Source of the DNA: Chloroflexi bacterium CG23_combo_of_CG06-09_8_20_14_all_45_10
GTDB taxonomy: Bacteria > Chloroflexota > Dehalococcoidia > GIF9 > AB-539-J10
Direction of reading: 5' to 3'
Assembly (NCBI GenBank): GCA_002772325.1
Contig: PCSL01000016.1
Location: forward strand, 4,574 to 9,770
DNA length: 5,197 bases
Part shown: piece after piece, positions 1 to 5,197 of the stretch
How positions within the stretch are numbered: the stretch's first letter is position 1
Layout of the letters: each line of letters begins with the position of its first letter
Position numbers and translations under genes: made by a program
The notes under the pieces: generated by a model
What the model was told of the DNA's origin: nothing
The model's database searches: none
What the model saw: only the letters and a program-made list of their open reading frames with translations

Positions 1-34
1 TGTAAATATACAAATTTATGCAAATGACTATAAG

Positions 35-997
35 CTAGACACATTTTCCAGTAAACAACTGATAGATTCTGTTATACAGCTGTGTGGTAGCCTCAATTAC
101 CTCCAATGGCAACATAGGCGCCGGTGGCTCTCTGTTCCATCCTGAAGCTAAAAGCCAATCACGAACTGGTTGTTTGTCAAAGCTGGGTTGTGAATGGCCA
201 ACTTCGTATTGACTAGCATCCCAAAAGCGACTCGAGTCCGGCGTTAATAGCTCGTCAATAAGCGTTAGTTCACCATTGACAAAGCCAAACTCAAACTTAG
301 TGTCGGCAATCATGATGCCCTTGTTTTTAGCATAATCTCGTGCGTAGTGGTAAATGAGCAAGCTTTTCTCCTCCAGTTCCTTAATCAAATTGAGCTTGCC
401 TCGCCCCGCCTGCAATGATGTTTCCTCAAGGTTCCTTATATCTTGATTAGTTAAAGGACGGTCATGCTCTGCCTCTCCTTTGGTAGTAGGAGTAAAGATA
501 GGGTGAGACAATTCTTGGCTTTCCTTCATACCGGCTGGTAAGCGAATATCGCCAGCAGTACCTGTTTTCTTATACTCTGCCCAAGCTGAGCCAGATAAGT
601 AACCTCGAACAACACATTCTACAGGAATACGCTCAGCTTTAGCCACAAGCATGGAGCGGCCAATAAGGCTTGTTCCGAGCGTAAGCGAGGAATCTCCTTC
701 CCTTTGAGATTGCTTCGTCGCTTCGCTCCTCGCAATGACGTCCCGGAGCGCGTCCAAGCTATCAATTACCTTGATGAGATGATTGGGCACAATATGGGCT
801 GTTTTCTCAAACCAGAAAGCAGAGAGATGATTAAGAACTTTCCCTTTGTTGGGGACGCCACAAGGCAGGACAAAATCAAAGGCTGAGATGCGGTCAGTAG
901 CCACTATAAGAAGTTTGTCATCTAAGTCATAGACATCTCTTACCTTGCCGCGGCGGAATAAGGGAAGAGGTAAGTCAGTTTGTAATAAAACAGACAT
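35..997 (-). CDS. purC: Phosphoribosylaminoimidazole-succinocarboxamide synthase (SAICAR synthetase) with an in-frame repeat insertion
   Basis: Cytosolic purine enzyme that ligates aspartate to CAIR with ATP, giving SAICAR. Counting from the ATG, the N-terminus has the family's FRRGKVRDVYD and ATDRISAFD motifs (about 14-42). Signature 1, IPVECVVRGYLSGSAW, is at about 124-139. PIFTPTTK follows at about 166-173, then IADTKFEFG (about 230-238) and signature 2, LIDELLTPDSSRFW (about 246-259). The protein is 320 residues, longer than the roughly 290-305 usual for this long PurC type. The excess is residues 85-111, encoded by a palindromic repeat and starting RDVIARSEATKQS, between the helix ending DSLDAL and the GRSM motif. 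The frame is intact and every signature is present, so the enzyme is probably functional. An in-frame TTG at 1001-1003 would add Met-Glu. I prefer the ATG because MSVLLQTDLPL is a typical start, but neither has a clear ribosome site. purB ends 11 bases upstream, suggesting coupling. Confidence 0.95.
   Translation of the reverse strand: MSVLLQTDLPLPLFRRGKVRDVYDLDDKLLIVATDRISAFDFVLPCGVPNKGKVLNHLSAFWFEKTAHIVPNHLIKVIDSLDALRDVIARSEATKQSQREGDSSLTLGTSLIGRSMLVAKAERIPVECVVRGYLSGSAWAEYKKTGTAGDIRLPAGMKESQELSHPIFTPTTKGEAEHDRPLTNQDIRNLEETSLQAGRGKLNLIKELEEKSLLIYHYARDYAKNKGIMIADTKFEFGFVNGELTLIDELLTPDSSRFWDASQYEVGHSQPSFDKQPVRDWLLASGWNREPPAPMLPLEVIEATTQLYNRIYQLFTGKCV
672..739 (-). repeat. GTCAT-type palindromic repeat embedded in frame in purC
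   Basis: Read on the minus strand, the first arm (739 to 706) starts GTCATTGCGAGGAGCGAAG and ends GCAATCTC. A loop of about 8 bases (698-705) follows. The second arm (697 to 672) starts GGAGATTCCTCGC and ends GCTCGGAAC. Reverse-complemented, the second arm reads GTTCCGAGCG...GAGGAATCTCC, so the two arms are an imperfect inverted pair of the same motif. The outer end of the second arm is degenerate: GTTCC where GTCATTCC would be expected. The unit contributes VIARSEATKQS and about 14 more residues to PurC. Peptides of this sort (VIARSEATKQS, RHCEERSDEAIS) are, from general knowledge, the usual translation products of a widespread dispersed repeat. The element is open in all three coding-strand frames. 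Confidence 0.85.
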
Positions 998-1008
998 TTC
1001 CAACTGTG

Positions 1009-2355
1009 CTAAAGCGCCTCTGGGGCTAACCTTTCCACTTCGGGTTGCTCGACCTCTTTTAACTCGGTTAGCCCCAATCGTTCAAAGATATTATCTACAT
1101 ACTTCAGGTAATAATCATAGTCGAACAAGGATTCTAGCTCAAATTTAGATAAGTAAGCTGTTATTTCTGTATCTGCCTCAAGCAGGGATAAAAAGCTCCT
1201 CTTTTCTTGCCAGGCTTTCATAGCATTGCCTTGCACTATCTTATAGGCCTTTTCTCGACTTACACCTTTATCTATTAGTGCTAGGAGCACTCTTTGAGAG
1301 AAGATTAACCCCTGAGTAAGCTCAAGGTTACGCCGCATGTTCTTGGGATAAACCTCAAGCCCTTTCATTATTGAGGAAAACAGAGACAATATATAGTCCA
1401 TTACTAAGCAAGAGTCAGGCAGAATAATACGCTCTGTGGAGGAATGGCTGATATCTCGCTCATGCCATAAAGCAATGTTTTCCAGCGAGGTCAAAGCATG
1501 CCCCCTTATCAATCTAGCAAGTCCGCAGATGCGCTCGCAAAGCTCGGGATTTCTTTTATGAGGCATCGCCGAGGAGCCTGTCTGTCCGGCTTGGAAGGGT
1601 TCCTCAACCTCGAGAATTTCAGTTCTCTGAAGACTCCTGACCTCGGTGGCAAATTTTTCCAGGGAGCTAGCAATTATGGCTAGAGTAGTTATAAATTGGG
1701 CATGGCGGTCACGCTGGATTATCTGACTTGATATGGGGGCTGGAGCAAGACCTAATTTGGCACAAGCTCTTTCTTCAACCTGGGGAGGTACAGTGGCGTA
1801 GGTGCCTACTGCTCCGGATATCTTCCCTACAGAGATAGCTTTCTTAGCCTCAGCTAACCTCTGGGCATTACGCTTCATCTCTTCAGTCCATAAGGCTAGC
1901 TTTAAACCAAAGGTAATCGGCTCAGCATGAACGCCGTGGGTTCGCCCCATCATAATGGTGTATTTATGTTCTATGGCTTTATTCTCCAGGGTGGAAATAA
2001 GGTCGCTAATATCCTGTGACAGGATATTAGCTGCTTCTGTTAATTGGAGGCCTAAAGCGGTATCCATAACGTCTGAGGAGGTAAGCCCGAGATGGATGAA
2101 GCGAGACTCTTCACCAAGGCTTTCAGCCACCGAATTAAGAAAAGCGGTCATATCATGATGAGTCACTTTGAGTGATTCAGCGATACGATCCAGGTTATAG
2201 TTAGCTTTCTTTATCTTAGGTATGGCTTCTCCGGGGATCTTGCCCAGTTCCGCCCAAGCTTCACAAACGGCTATTTCCACCTTAAGCCATTGGTCGAACT
2301 TATTCTCCTCTGACCATATCTTTTTCATCCGGGGTCTGGAATAGCGCTCAATCAT
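1009..2355 (-). CDS. purB: Adenylosuccinate lyase
   Basis: Cytosolic lyase of the fumarase/aspartase superfamily. It releases fumarate from SAICAR to give AICAR, and from adenylosuccinate to give AMP. The 448 residues open with MIERYSRPRMKKIWSEENKF, typical of the Bacillus/Thermotoga-type enzyme. Visible active-site parts are THHDM (His67, matching the family's first catalytic histidine), LTSSDVMDTA (91-100), GRTHGVHAEP with His140 (137-146), and the signature loop GSSAMPHKRNP (260-270), whose second serine, Ser262, is the expected catalytic base. The C-terminus carries a short extra acidic tail (ELKEVEQPEVERLAPEAL), making it slightly longer than the usual 430-435 residues. The ATG lies one base after the purE stop, and GGAG inside the end of purE serves as its ribosome site, so translation is probably coupled to purE. 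Substrate assignment to purine synthesis is firm given the neighbours. Confidence 0.97.
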   Translation of the reverse strand: MIERYSRPRMKKIWSEENKFDQWLKVEIAVCEAWAELGKIPGEAIPKIKKANYNLDRIAESLKVTHHDMTAFLNSVAESLGEESRFIHLGLTSSDVMDTALGLQLTEAANILSQDISDLISTLENKAIEHKYTIMMGRTHGVHAEPITFGLKLALWTEEMKRNAQRLAEAKKAISVGKISGAVGTYATVPPQVEERACAKLGLAPAPISSQIIQRDRHAQFITTLAIIASSLEKFATEVRSLQRTEILEVEEPFQAGQTGSSAMPHKRNPELCERICGLARLIRGHALTSLENIALWHERDISHSSTERIILPDSCLVMDYILSLFSSIMKGLEVYPKNMRRNLELTQGLIFSQRVLLALIDKGVSREKAYKIVQGNAMKAWQEKRSFLSLLEADTEITAYLSKFELESLFDYDYYLKYVDNIFERLGLTELKEVEQPEVERLAPEAL

Positions 2356-2356
2356 A

Positions 2357-2815
2357 TTATTTCTCCGCCAGCTCCGCTTTATATCTTTGATAGGCTTCTT
2401 TTACTTCTTCGTGCTTTATACCTAAAATCTGAGCGGCAAGCAAGGCAGCATTTTTGGCACCGCTTGTGCCGATGCCCACACAGGCTACTGGCACTCCGGC
2501 AGGCATCTGAGCTATAGAGAGCAAAGCATCTACCCCCTTCAGTTCAGTAGTAGGCAAAGGAATGCCAATTACGGGCAGCGTTGTCCAGCTAGCTAGAATG
2601 CCAGGGAGGTGAGCAGCCCCGCCAGCAGCAGCAATGATAACCTCAAAACCGCGCTCCTCTGCTTTCAGACCGTATTCCCTTAGTTTCTCTGGGTTTCTAT
2701 GAGCTGAGATAATAGAAACTTCATAATCAATGCCTAGCTGCTCTAGCATGTCCATTGCTGGCTTGACTATGTCCCTATCCGTTTTGCTGCCCATGACGAT
2801 GCCTACTTTTGCCAT
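2357..2815 (-). CDS. purE: N5-carboxyaminoimidazole ribonucleotide mutase, class I PurE
   Basis: Catalyses transfer of the carboxylate from N5 to C4, converting N5-CAIR to CAIR, the substrate of PurC. Family members form octamers in the cytosol. The 152 residues match a single-domain PurE. Visible motifs are the phosphate-binding VGIVMGSKTD (4-13), ISAHRNP (36-42), AAAGGAAHLPG (62-72), TTLPVIGIPL (78-87) and GVDALLSIAQMPAGVPVA (94-111). SAHR, rather than SAHK, is the pattern of class I (PurK-dependent) PurE, whereas class II enzymes that use CO2 directly, as in animals, tend to have SAHK. The usual GSxSD loop reads GSKTD here, a conservative Ser to Thr change. The ATG directly follows the purD stop with no spacer, and AGGGAG lies 9 bases upstream. 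No purK accompanies it in this window. Confidence 0.96.
   Translation of the reverse strand: MAKVGIVMGSKTDRDIVKPAMDMLEQLGIDYEVSIISAHRNPEKLREYGLKAEERGFEVIIAAAGGAAHLPGILASWTTLPVIGIPLPTTELKGVDALLSIAQMPAGVPVACVGIGTSGAKNAALLAAQILGIKHEEVKEAYQRYKAELAEK
2363..2366 (-). promoter_or_regulatory. Ribosome binding site of purB inside purE
   Basis: On the minus strand GGAG lies 7 bases before the purB ATG, within the last codons of purE. It supports the ATG at 2353-2355 and coupling of the two genes. Confidence 0.6.
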
Positions 2816-4084
2816 TTAAATTATCTCCCTGAGAGCAATATCTTTGCGATAATGGCAGCCCTCAAAATAAATATTAGCTAAGTTGCGATAAACTTTCTTC
2901 CGAGCTTCAGCCATGTTTTCACCAGTGCCTACTGCAGTAAGCACCCGCCCACCGTTGGTATATATTGTCCCATCATCGCCCAATTTAGTTCCAGCATGAA
3001 AAATCAACAAATCTTTATCCACCTTGTCCAAACCTTTTATCGGGAAGCCTGTTTTATACTTTCCAGGATAGCCCGCGGAAGCCATAACTACTCCCACACA
3101 AGCATCACGACTCCACTGTATTTTTACCTGGTCAAGATTACCTTGAATCACAGCCAAGAGTATATCCACCAGGTCACTTTGGAGAAGAGGTAAAACAGCT
3201 TGAGTTTCTGGGTCGCCAAAGCGAGCATTAAATTCTAACACAGATAATTCCTCCTTGTTGGTGACCATTAACCCGGCGTAGATTACCCCTTTGTAGGTTG
3301 CTCCTTCGCTAGCCATCGCTTTTACTGCCGGCAATAAAATAGTATTAGTAGCCTTCTCTACTAGTTCAGCGGGGAAAAATCCTGGCGGGCTATAGCTTCC
3401 CATACCACCGGTATTAGGTCCTTGATCATTGTCCCAGATTTTCTTGTAATCACAGGCGGGAACCATGGGCGAGATTATTTTGCCATCAGTGAAAGCTATC
3501 AGACTTACCTCTTTGCCGGTAACATATTCGTCAATTATGACTTTATCTCCCGCTGAGCCAAAGATTTTCGCCTCCATAATATCACTGAGAGCCTTGTTAG
3601 CTTCTGGCAAGGAGCTGGCTATAATTGTGCCTTTACCAGCAGCTAATCCATCTGCCTTGATGACAATTGGTGGTTGTTGTCGCTTAAGATATTCATGAGC
3701 TTCAGAATAAGAGGAGAAAATTGCTCCTTTGGGACAGGGAATGCCATATTTCTCCATCAAGTTTCTAGCGAAAACTTTGCTTGACTCTATTTGAGCTGCT
3801 GCTTTGGTGGGGCCAAAAACGGGGATATTCAGGCTATCAAAATAATCCACTATACCTAAAGCCAATGGCACTTCAGGACCAACGACAACAAGATCAACGC
3901 CTTTATCTTTAGCTACCTTGCCCAGCGATTCCGCATCCGTAGGCTGAATGCTTAAATTTTCACCTATAAGCGCAGTGCCAGCATTTCCTGGAGCGACAAA
4001 AACCCTCTCAGCTTTGGGGCTTTGGGCTAGTTTCCACACCAAGGTATGTTCCCTTGCCCCTCCGCCAATCACCATCACTTTCAA
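2816..4084 (-). CDS. purD: Phosphoribosylamine-glycine ligase (GAR synthetase)
   Basis: ATP-grasp ligase joining glycine to 5-phosphoribosylamine to form GAR, the second step of purine synthesis; cytosolic. The 422 residues are the normal length of a stand-alone bacterial PurD. Domain order is the N-terminal nucleotide-fold domain with VIGGGAREH (5-13) and GPEVPLALG (69-77), the ATP-grasp with KADGLAAGKG (143-152), DQGPNTGGMGSYSP (210-223), the family signature RFGDPETQ (288-295), and the C-terminal domain ending YRKDIALREI. The start is TTG at 4082-4084. It gives MKVMVIGGGAREH, the canonical N-terminus, and AGGAAG lies 9 bases upstream. The ATG at codon 4 would cut into the first strand. It is the first gene of the purD-purE-purB-purC cassette, 76 bases after the ferritin-like gene. 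No promoter is recognisable in that gap. Confidence 0.97.
   Translation of the reverse strand: MKVMVIGGGAREHTLVWKLAQSPKAERVFVAPGNAGTALIGENLSIQPTDAESLGKVAKDKGVDLVVVGPEVPLALGIVDYFDSLNIPVFGPTKAAAQIESSKVFARNLMEKYGIPCPKGAIFSSYSEAHEYLKRQQPPIVIKADGLAAGKGTIIASSLPEANKALSDIMEAKIFGSAGDKVIIDEYVTGKEVSLIAFTDGKIISPMVPACDYKKIWDNDQGPNTGGMGSYSPPGFFPAELVEKATNTILLPAVKAMASEGATYKGVIYAGLMVTNKEELSVLEFNARFGDPETQAVLPLLQSDLVDILLAVIQGNLDQVKIQWSRDACVGVVMASAGYPGKYKTGFPIKGLDKVDKDLLIFHAGTKLGDDGTIYTNGGRVLTAVGTGENMAEARKKVYRNLANIYFEGCHYRKDIALREII
2825..2830 (-). promoter_or_regulatory. Ribosome binding site of purE inside purD
   Basis: AGGGAG on the minus strand lies 9 bases before the purE ATG, within the last codons of purD. 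The purD stop TAA (2816-2818) touches the purE ATG, an arrangement typical of coupled translation. Confidence 0.65.
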
Positions 4085-4093
4085 TGGTTGTTA

Positions 4094-4099
4094 CTTCCT
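4094..4099 (-). promoter_or_regulatory. Ribosome binding site supporting the TTG start of purD
   Basis: AGGAAG on the minus strand lies 9 bases ahead of TTG at 4082-4084. The match to the anti-SD is moderate, but it is well placed for the TTG and too far from the ATG at codon 4. Together with the conserved MKV-VIG-GG-REH N-terminus it decides the start. Confidence 0.5.
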
Positions 4100-4160
4100 A
4101 TTCTTAATGCTTGGCTCTTTTTCCCCACCCCTTTAGTTTCGGTCTATTCGCCATCACATT

Positions 4161-4421
4161 CTACAAAATCTCTTTCTTAAATTTCTCAGCCTGAACAGGG
4201 TCGAGGCTCTGAATCAATTTAACCAACTCGGCAACATGTTCTTTCTCATCTTCAATGATGTGTTCCAATGTAGTCACAGCCTCTTCACTTTCCAGGCTCT
4301 CTATGTGCTCCTGATATTGGTTTATAGCTTGCAGTTCGCCTATCAAATCCTCGCGAAGCATCTCCAAATCCTCTTCTAAAGTCAGTTGTTCTTCTTCTCT
4401 CTCTTCAAAGGGGCAATTCAT
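4161..4421 (-). CDS. Small ferritin-like protein of the encapsulated-ferritin (EncFtn) type
   Basis: An 86-residue, very acidic protein (26 Asp/Glu against 7 Lys/Arg) that looks like two long helices, about 14-44 and 46-72, i.e. half a ferritin four-helix bundle. The first helix holds GELQAINQY and the second EDEKEHVAEL. Glu29, Tyr36, Glu59 and His62 match in identity and spacing the Rhodospirillum rubrum EncFtn ferroxidase residues Glu32, Tyr39, Glu62 and His65, as I recall them. In EncFtn the di-iron centre forms between two subunits, so this protein probably acts as an oligomer, oxidising or binding iron. The outer entry-site residues Glu31 and Glu34 of that protein correspond to Gly28 and Gln31 here. 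I see no C-terminal encapsulin-loading peptide of the usual LxVGSLxxR kind, and no encapsulin is nearby. The start has a strong AGGAGG. A rubrerythrin-like role in peroxide or iron defence is the alternative. Confidence 0.75.
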   Translation of the reverse strand: MNCPFEEREEEQLTLEEDLEMLREDLIGELQAINQYQEHIESLESEEAVTTLEHIIEDEKEHVAELVKLIQSLDPVQAEKFKKEIL

Positions 4422-4429
4422 CTTTTTCT

Positions 4430-4435
4430 CCTCCT
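4430..4435 (-). promoter_or_regulatory. Strong ribosome binding site of the ferritin-like gene
   Basis: A full AGGAGG on the minus strand sits 8 bases before the ATG at 4419-4421. It is the best Shine-Dalgarno in the window and suggests efficient translation of this small gene independent of guaA. Confidence 0.8.
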
Positions 4436-4448
4436 TTTTAATCTTATT

Positions 4449-4460
4449 TTATTCCCACTC
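4449..4460 (-). repeat. Near copy of the last four guaA codons (Glu-Trp-Glu-stop)
   Basis: Minus-strand GAGTGGGAATAA here matches GAATGGGAGTAA at 4587-4598, the true end of guaA, at 10 of 12 bases. Both read Glu-Trp-Glu-stop. The two copies bracket the inverted-repeat element at 4461-4590. It may be a relic of the original guaA end or an imperfect target duplication; with only 12 bases, chance cannot be excluded. Confidence 0.35.
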
Positions 4461-4590
4461 GTAAGTGTTCAGCCACCCTGTGTCATCCTGAGCGAAGCGA
4501 AGGGTCTCTAAGATTCTTCGGTCGTTGCCCCTTCGCTAAAGCTCAGGGCTTCGGCTCACCCCTCAGAATGACACTAAAGTGAACAGTTAC
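4461..4590. mobile_element. Possible MITE-like element: outer inverted repeats enclosing a palindromic repeat
   Basis: GTAAGTGTTCAG at 4461-4472 and GTGAACAGTTAC at 4579-4590 are inverted copies matching at 10 of 12 positions. They enclose the GTCAT-type palindrome at 4481-4573. The right copy covers the guaA stop codon. There is no coding capacity inside, so if mobile it would depend on a transposase elsewhere. The boundaries are inferred only from the inverted repeats. Confidence 0.4.
4481..4573. repeat. GTCAT-type palindromic repeat between guaA and the ferritin-like gene
   Basis: TGTCATCCTGAG at 4481-4492 pairs with CTCAGAATGACA at 4562-4573 (11 of 12, the exception being a G-T type mismatch). 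Inside lie GCGAAGCGAAGGGTCTC on the left and further GAAG/CTTCG-rich stretches that could form secondary hairpins. The motif TGTCAT-CTGAG-GAAGCGAAG belongs to a dispersed repeat type that I recall as common between genes in uncultured anaerobes. It is related to, but distinct from, the copy inside purC. The transcript could fold into a long hairpin downstream of guaA. There is no U-run, so it is not a plain intrinsic terminator. Confidence 0.8.
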
Positions 4591-5197
4591 TCCCATTCTA
4601 TAGTTGCCGGTGGCTTGCTGGTGACATCATAAACTACTCTATTGACATTGGGGACTTCATTAACTATGCGGTCTGATATTCTAGCCAGGAGGTCATAAGG
4701 CAACCTCGCCCAATCAGCAGTCATGGCATCCTCACTATTTATTGCCCTAACTGCTATTAGATAGCCGTAGGTTCTATGATCGCCCATCACGCCAACGCTT
4801 TTGACACCAGTAAGCACAGCAAAACTCTGCCATAGCTGACGATAAAGTTTAGCCTTTTTGATCTCGTTCATCACAATCCAATCAGCGGCACGAAGTATCT
4901 CCAACCGTTCTTTGGTCACTTCGCCAATGATGCGGATAGCTAACCCCGGTCCCGGGAATGGTTGCCGCCAAATCATGTCTTCGGGTAGGCCTAAAGCTAG
5001 TCCTACCTCGCGAACTTCGTCCTTAAACAGATACCTCAATGGCTCAATAAGGTTAAACTTCATTTTAGCTGGCAAGCCACCAACGTTGTGATGACTTTTT
5101 ATTTTGGTTGAGACCTTAGTTTCAATAGCAGTGCTGCTTTCGATCACGTCGGGGTAGAGAGTTCCTTGAGCCAGAAAATCAAACAGGCCCAGTTTAG
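4587..5197 (-). CDS. guaA: GMP synthase (glutamine-hydrolysing), C-terminal part, cut by the window edge
   Basis: Aminates XMP to GMP using glutamine and ATP; cytosolic. About 202 codons are visible and the frame stays open to the right edge, where it reads [20 protein letters not shown], so the gene begins outside the window. What is seen is the end of the ATP-pyrophosphatase domain plus the C-terminal dimerisation domain. The landmarks, in order, are [75 protein letters not shown] and the conserved end [14 protein letters not shown] at 5145-5147 is an internal valine (Asp-Val-Ile-Glu) and not a start. The terminal Glu-Trp-Glu is intact. The stop codon lies inside the outer inverted repeat of the element that follows. 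The glutaminase domain and the start are not visible. Confidence 0.97.
   Translation of the reverse strand, partial: KLGLFDFLAQGTLYPDVIESSTAIETKVSTKIKSHHNVGGLPAKMKFNLIEPLRYLFKDEVREVGLALGLPEDMIWRQPFPGPGLAIRIIGEVTKERLEILRAADWIVMNEIKKAKLYRQLWQSFAVLTGVKSVGVMGDHRTYGYLIAVRAINSEDAMTADWARLPYDLLARISDRIVNEVPNVNRVVYDVTSKPPATIEWE

Noticed and set aside
1..34. AT-rich stretch downstream of purC as a terminator or regulatory site
   Set aside because: Only a 4-base inverted match (TGTA/TACA) is visible and the region is cut by the window edge.
665..745. purC as a pseudogene broken by the repeat
   Set aside because: The frame is continuous and all family motifs before and after the insert are intact, including the C-terminal signature.
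704..886. Plus-strand open frame opposite purC
   Set aside because: It is antisense to conserved purC and starts inside the palindromic repeat. It has no ribosome site and no recognisable protein.
3465..3698. Plus-strand open frame opposite purD
   Set aside because: Shadow of the strongly conserved purD frame. The same applies to the open frames opposite purB, the start of purD, and guaA (about 4858-5091).
4436..4462. Promoter for the ferritin-like gene (TTACGA ... TAAGAT)
   Set aside because: The spacing of about 12 bases is too short and the -35 match is poor. The AT-rich stretch alone is not enough.
4481..4573. Intrinsic terminator of guaA
   Set aside because: The palindrome is long and could fold, but no T-run follows either arm. 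It matches a dispersed repeat better, though it might still affect transcription.
5145..5147. GTG as a start codon for a short guaA-like protein
   Set aside because: The frame continues upstream with conserved GuaA residues ([10 protein letters not shown]) to the window edge, so this is an internal valine.

Overview
The window is one face of a purine-biosynthesis cluster. All six genes lie on the minus strand, so transcription runs from right to left. In transcription order they are guaA (3' part only, cut by the right edge), a small acidic ferritin-like gene resembling encapsulated ferritin, purD, purE, purB and purC. The last four form a tight cassette. purD and purE abut with no gap (TAA then ATG), purE and purB are one base apart, and purB and purC are 11 bases apart if purC starts at its ATG. 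This spacing suggests one transcript with translational coupling. No other gene and no RNA gene was seen. The 34 bases left of purC are AT-rich and hold nothing I can name.

The enzymes cover GAR synthesis (PurD), N5-CAIR to CAIR (PurE), CAIR to SAICAR (PurC), the two adenylosuccinate-lyase steps (PurB), and XMP to GMP (GuaA). PurK, PurF, PurL/Q/S, PurM, PurN and PurH are not in the window and must lie elsewhere if the pathway is complete.

The unusual material is repetitive DNA. One GTCAT...GAAGCGA-type palindromic repeat lies inside purC and is translated in frame, adding a stretch of about 26 residues in front of the GRSM motif. A related but different palindrome fills most of the gap between guaA and the ferritin-like gene. 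It is nested in a second, outer inverted repeat that overlaps the guaA stop codon. Beyond its far end is a near copy of the last guaA codons (Glu-Trp-Glu-stop), as if an element had entered the end of guaA.

The organism is a bacterium with moderate GC and SD-led genes. The gene set, the anaerobe-style ferritin and the GTCAT-type repeats fit an uncultured anaerobic lineage such as Dehalococcoidia/Chloroflexi. That placement is inference from general impression and is low confidence.
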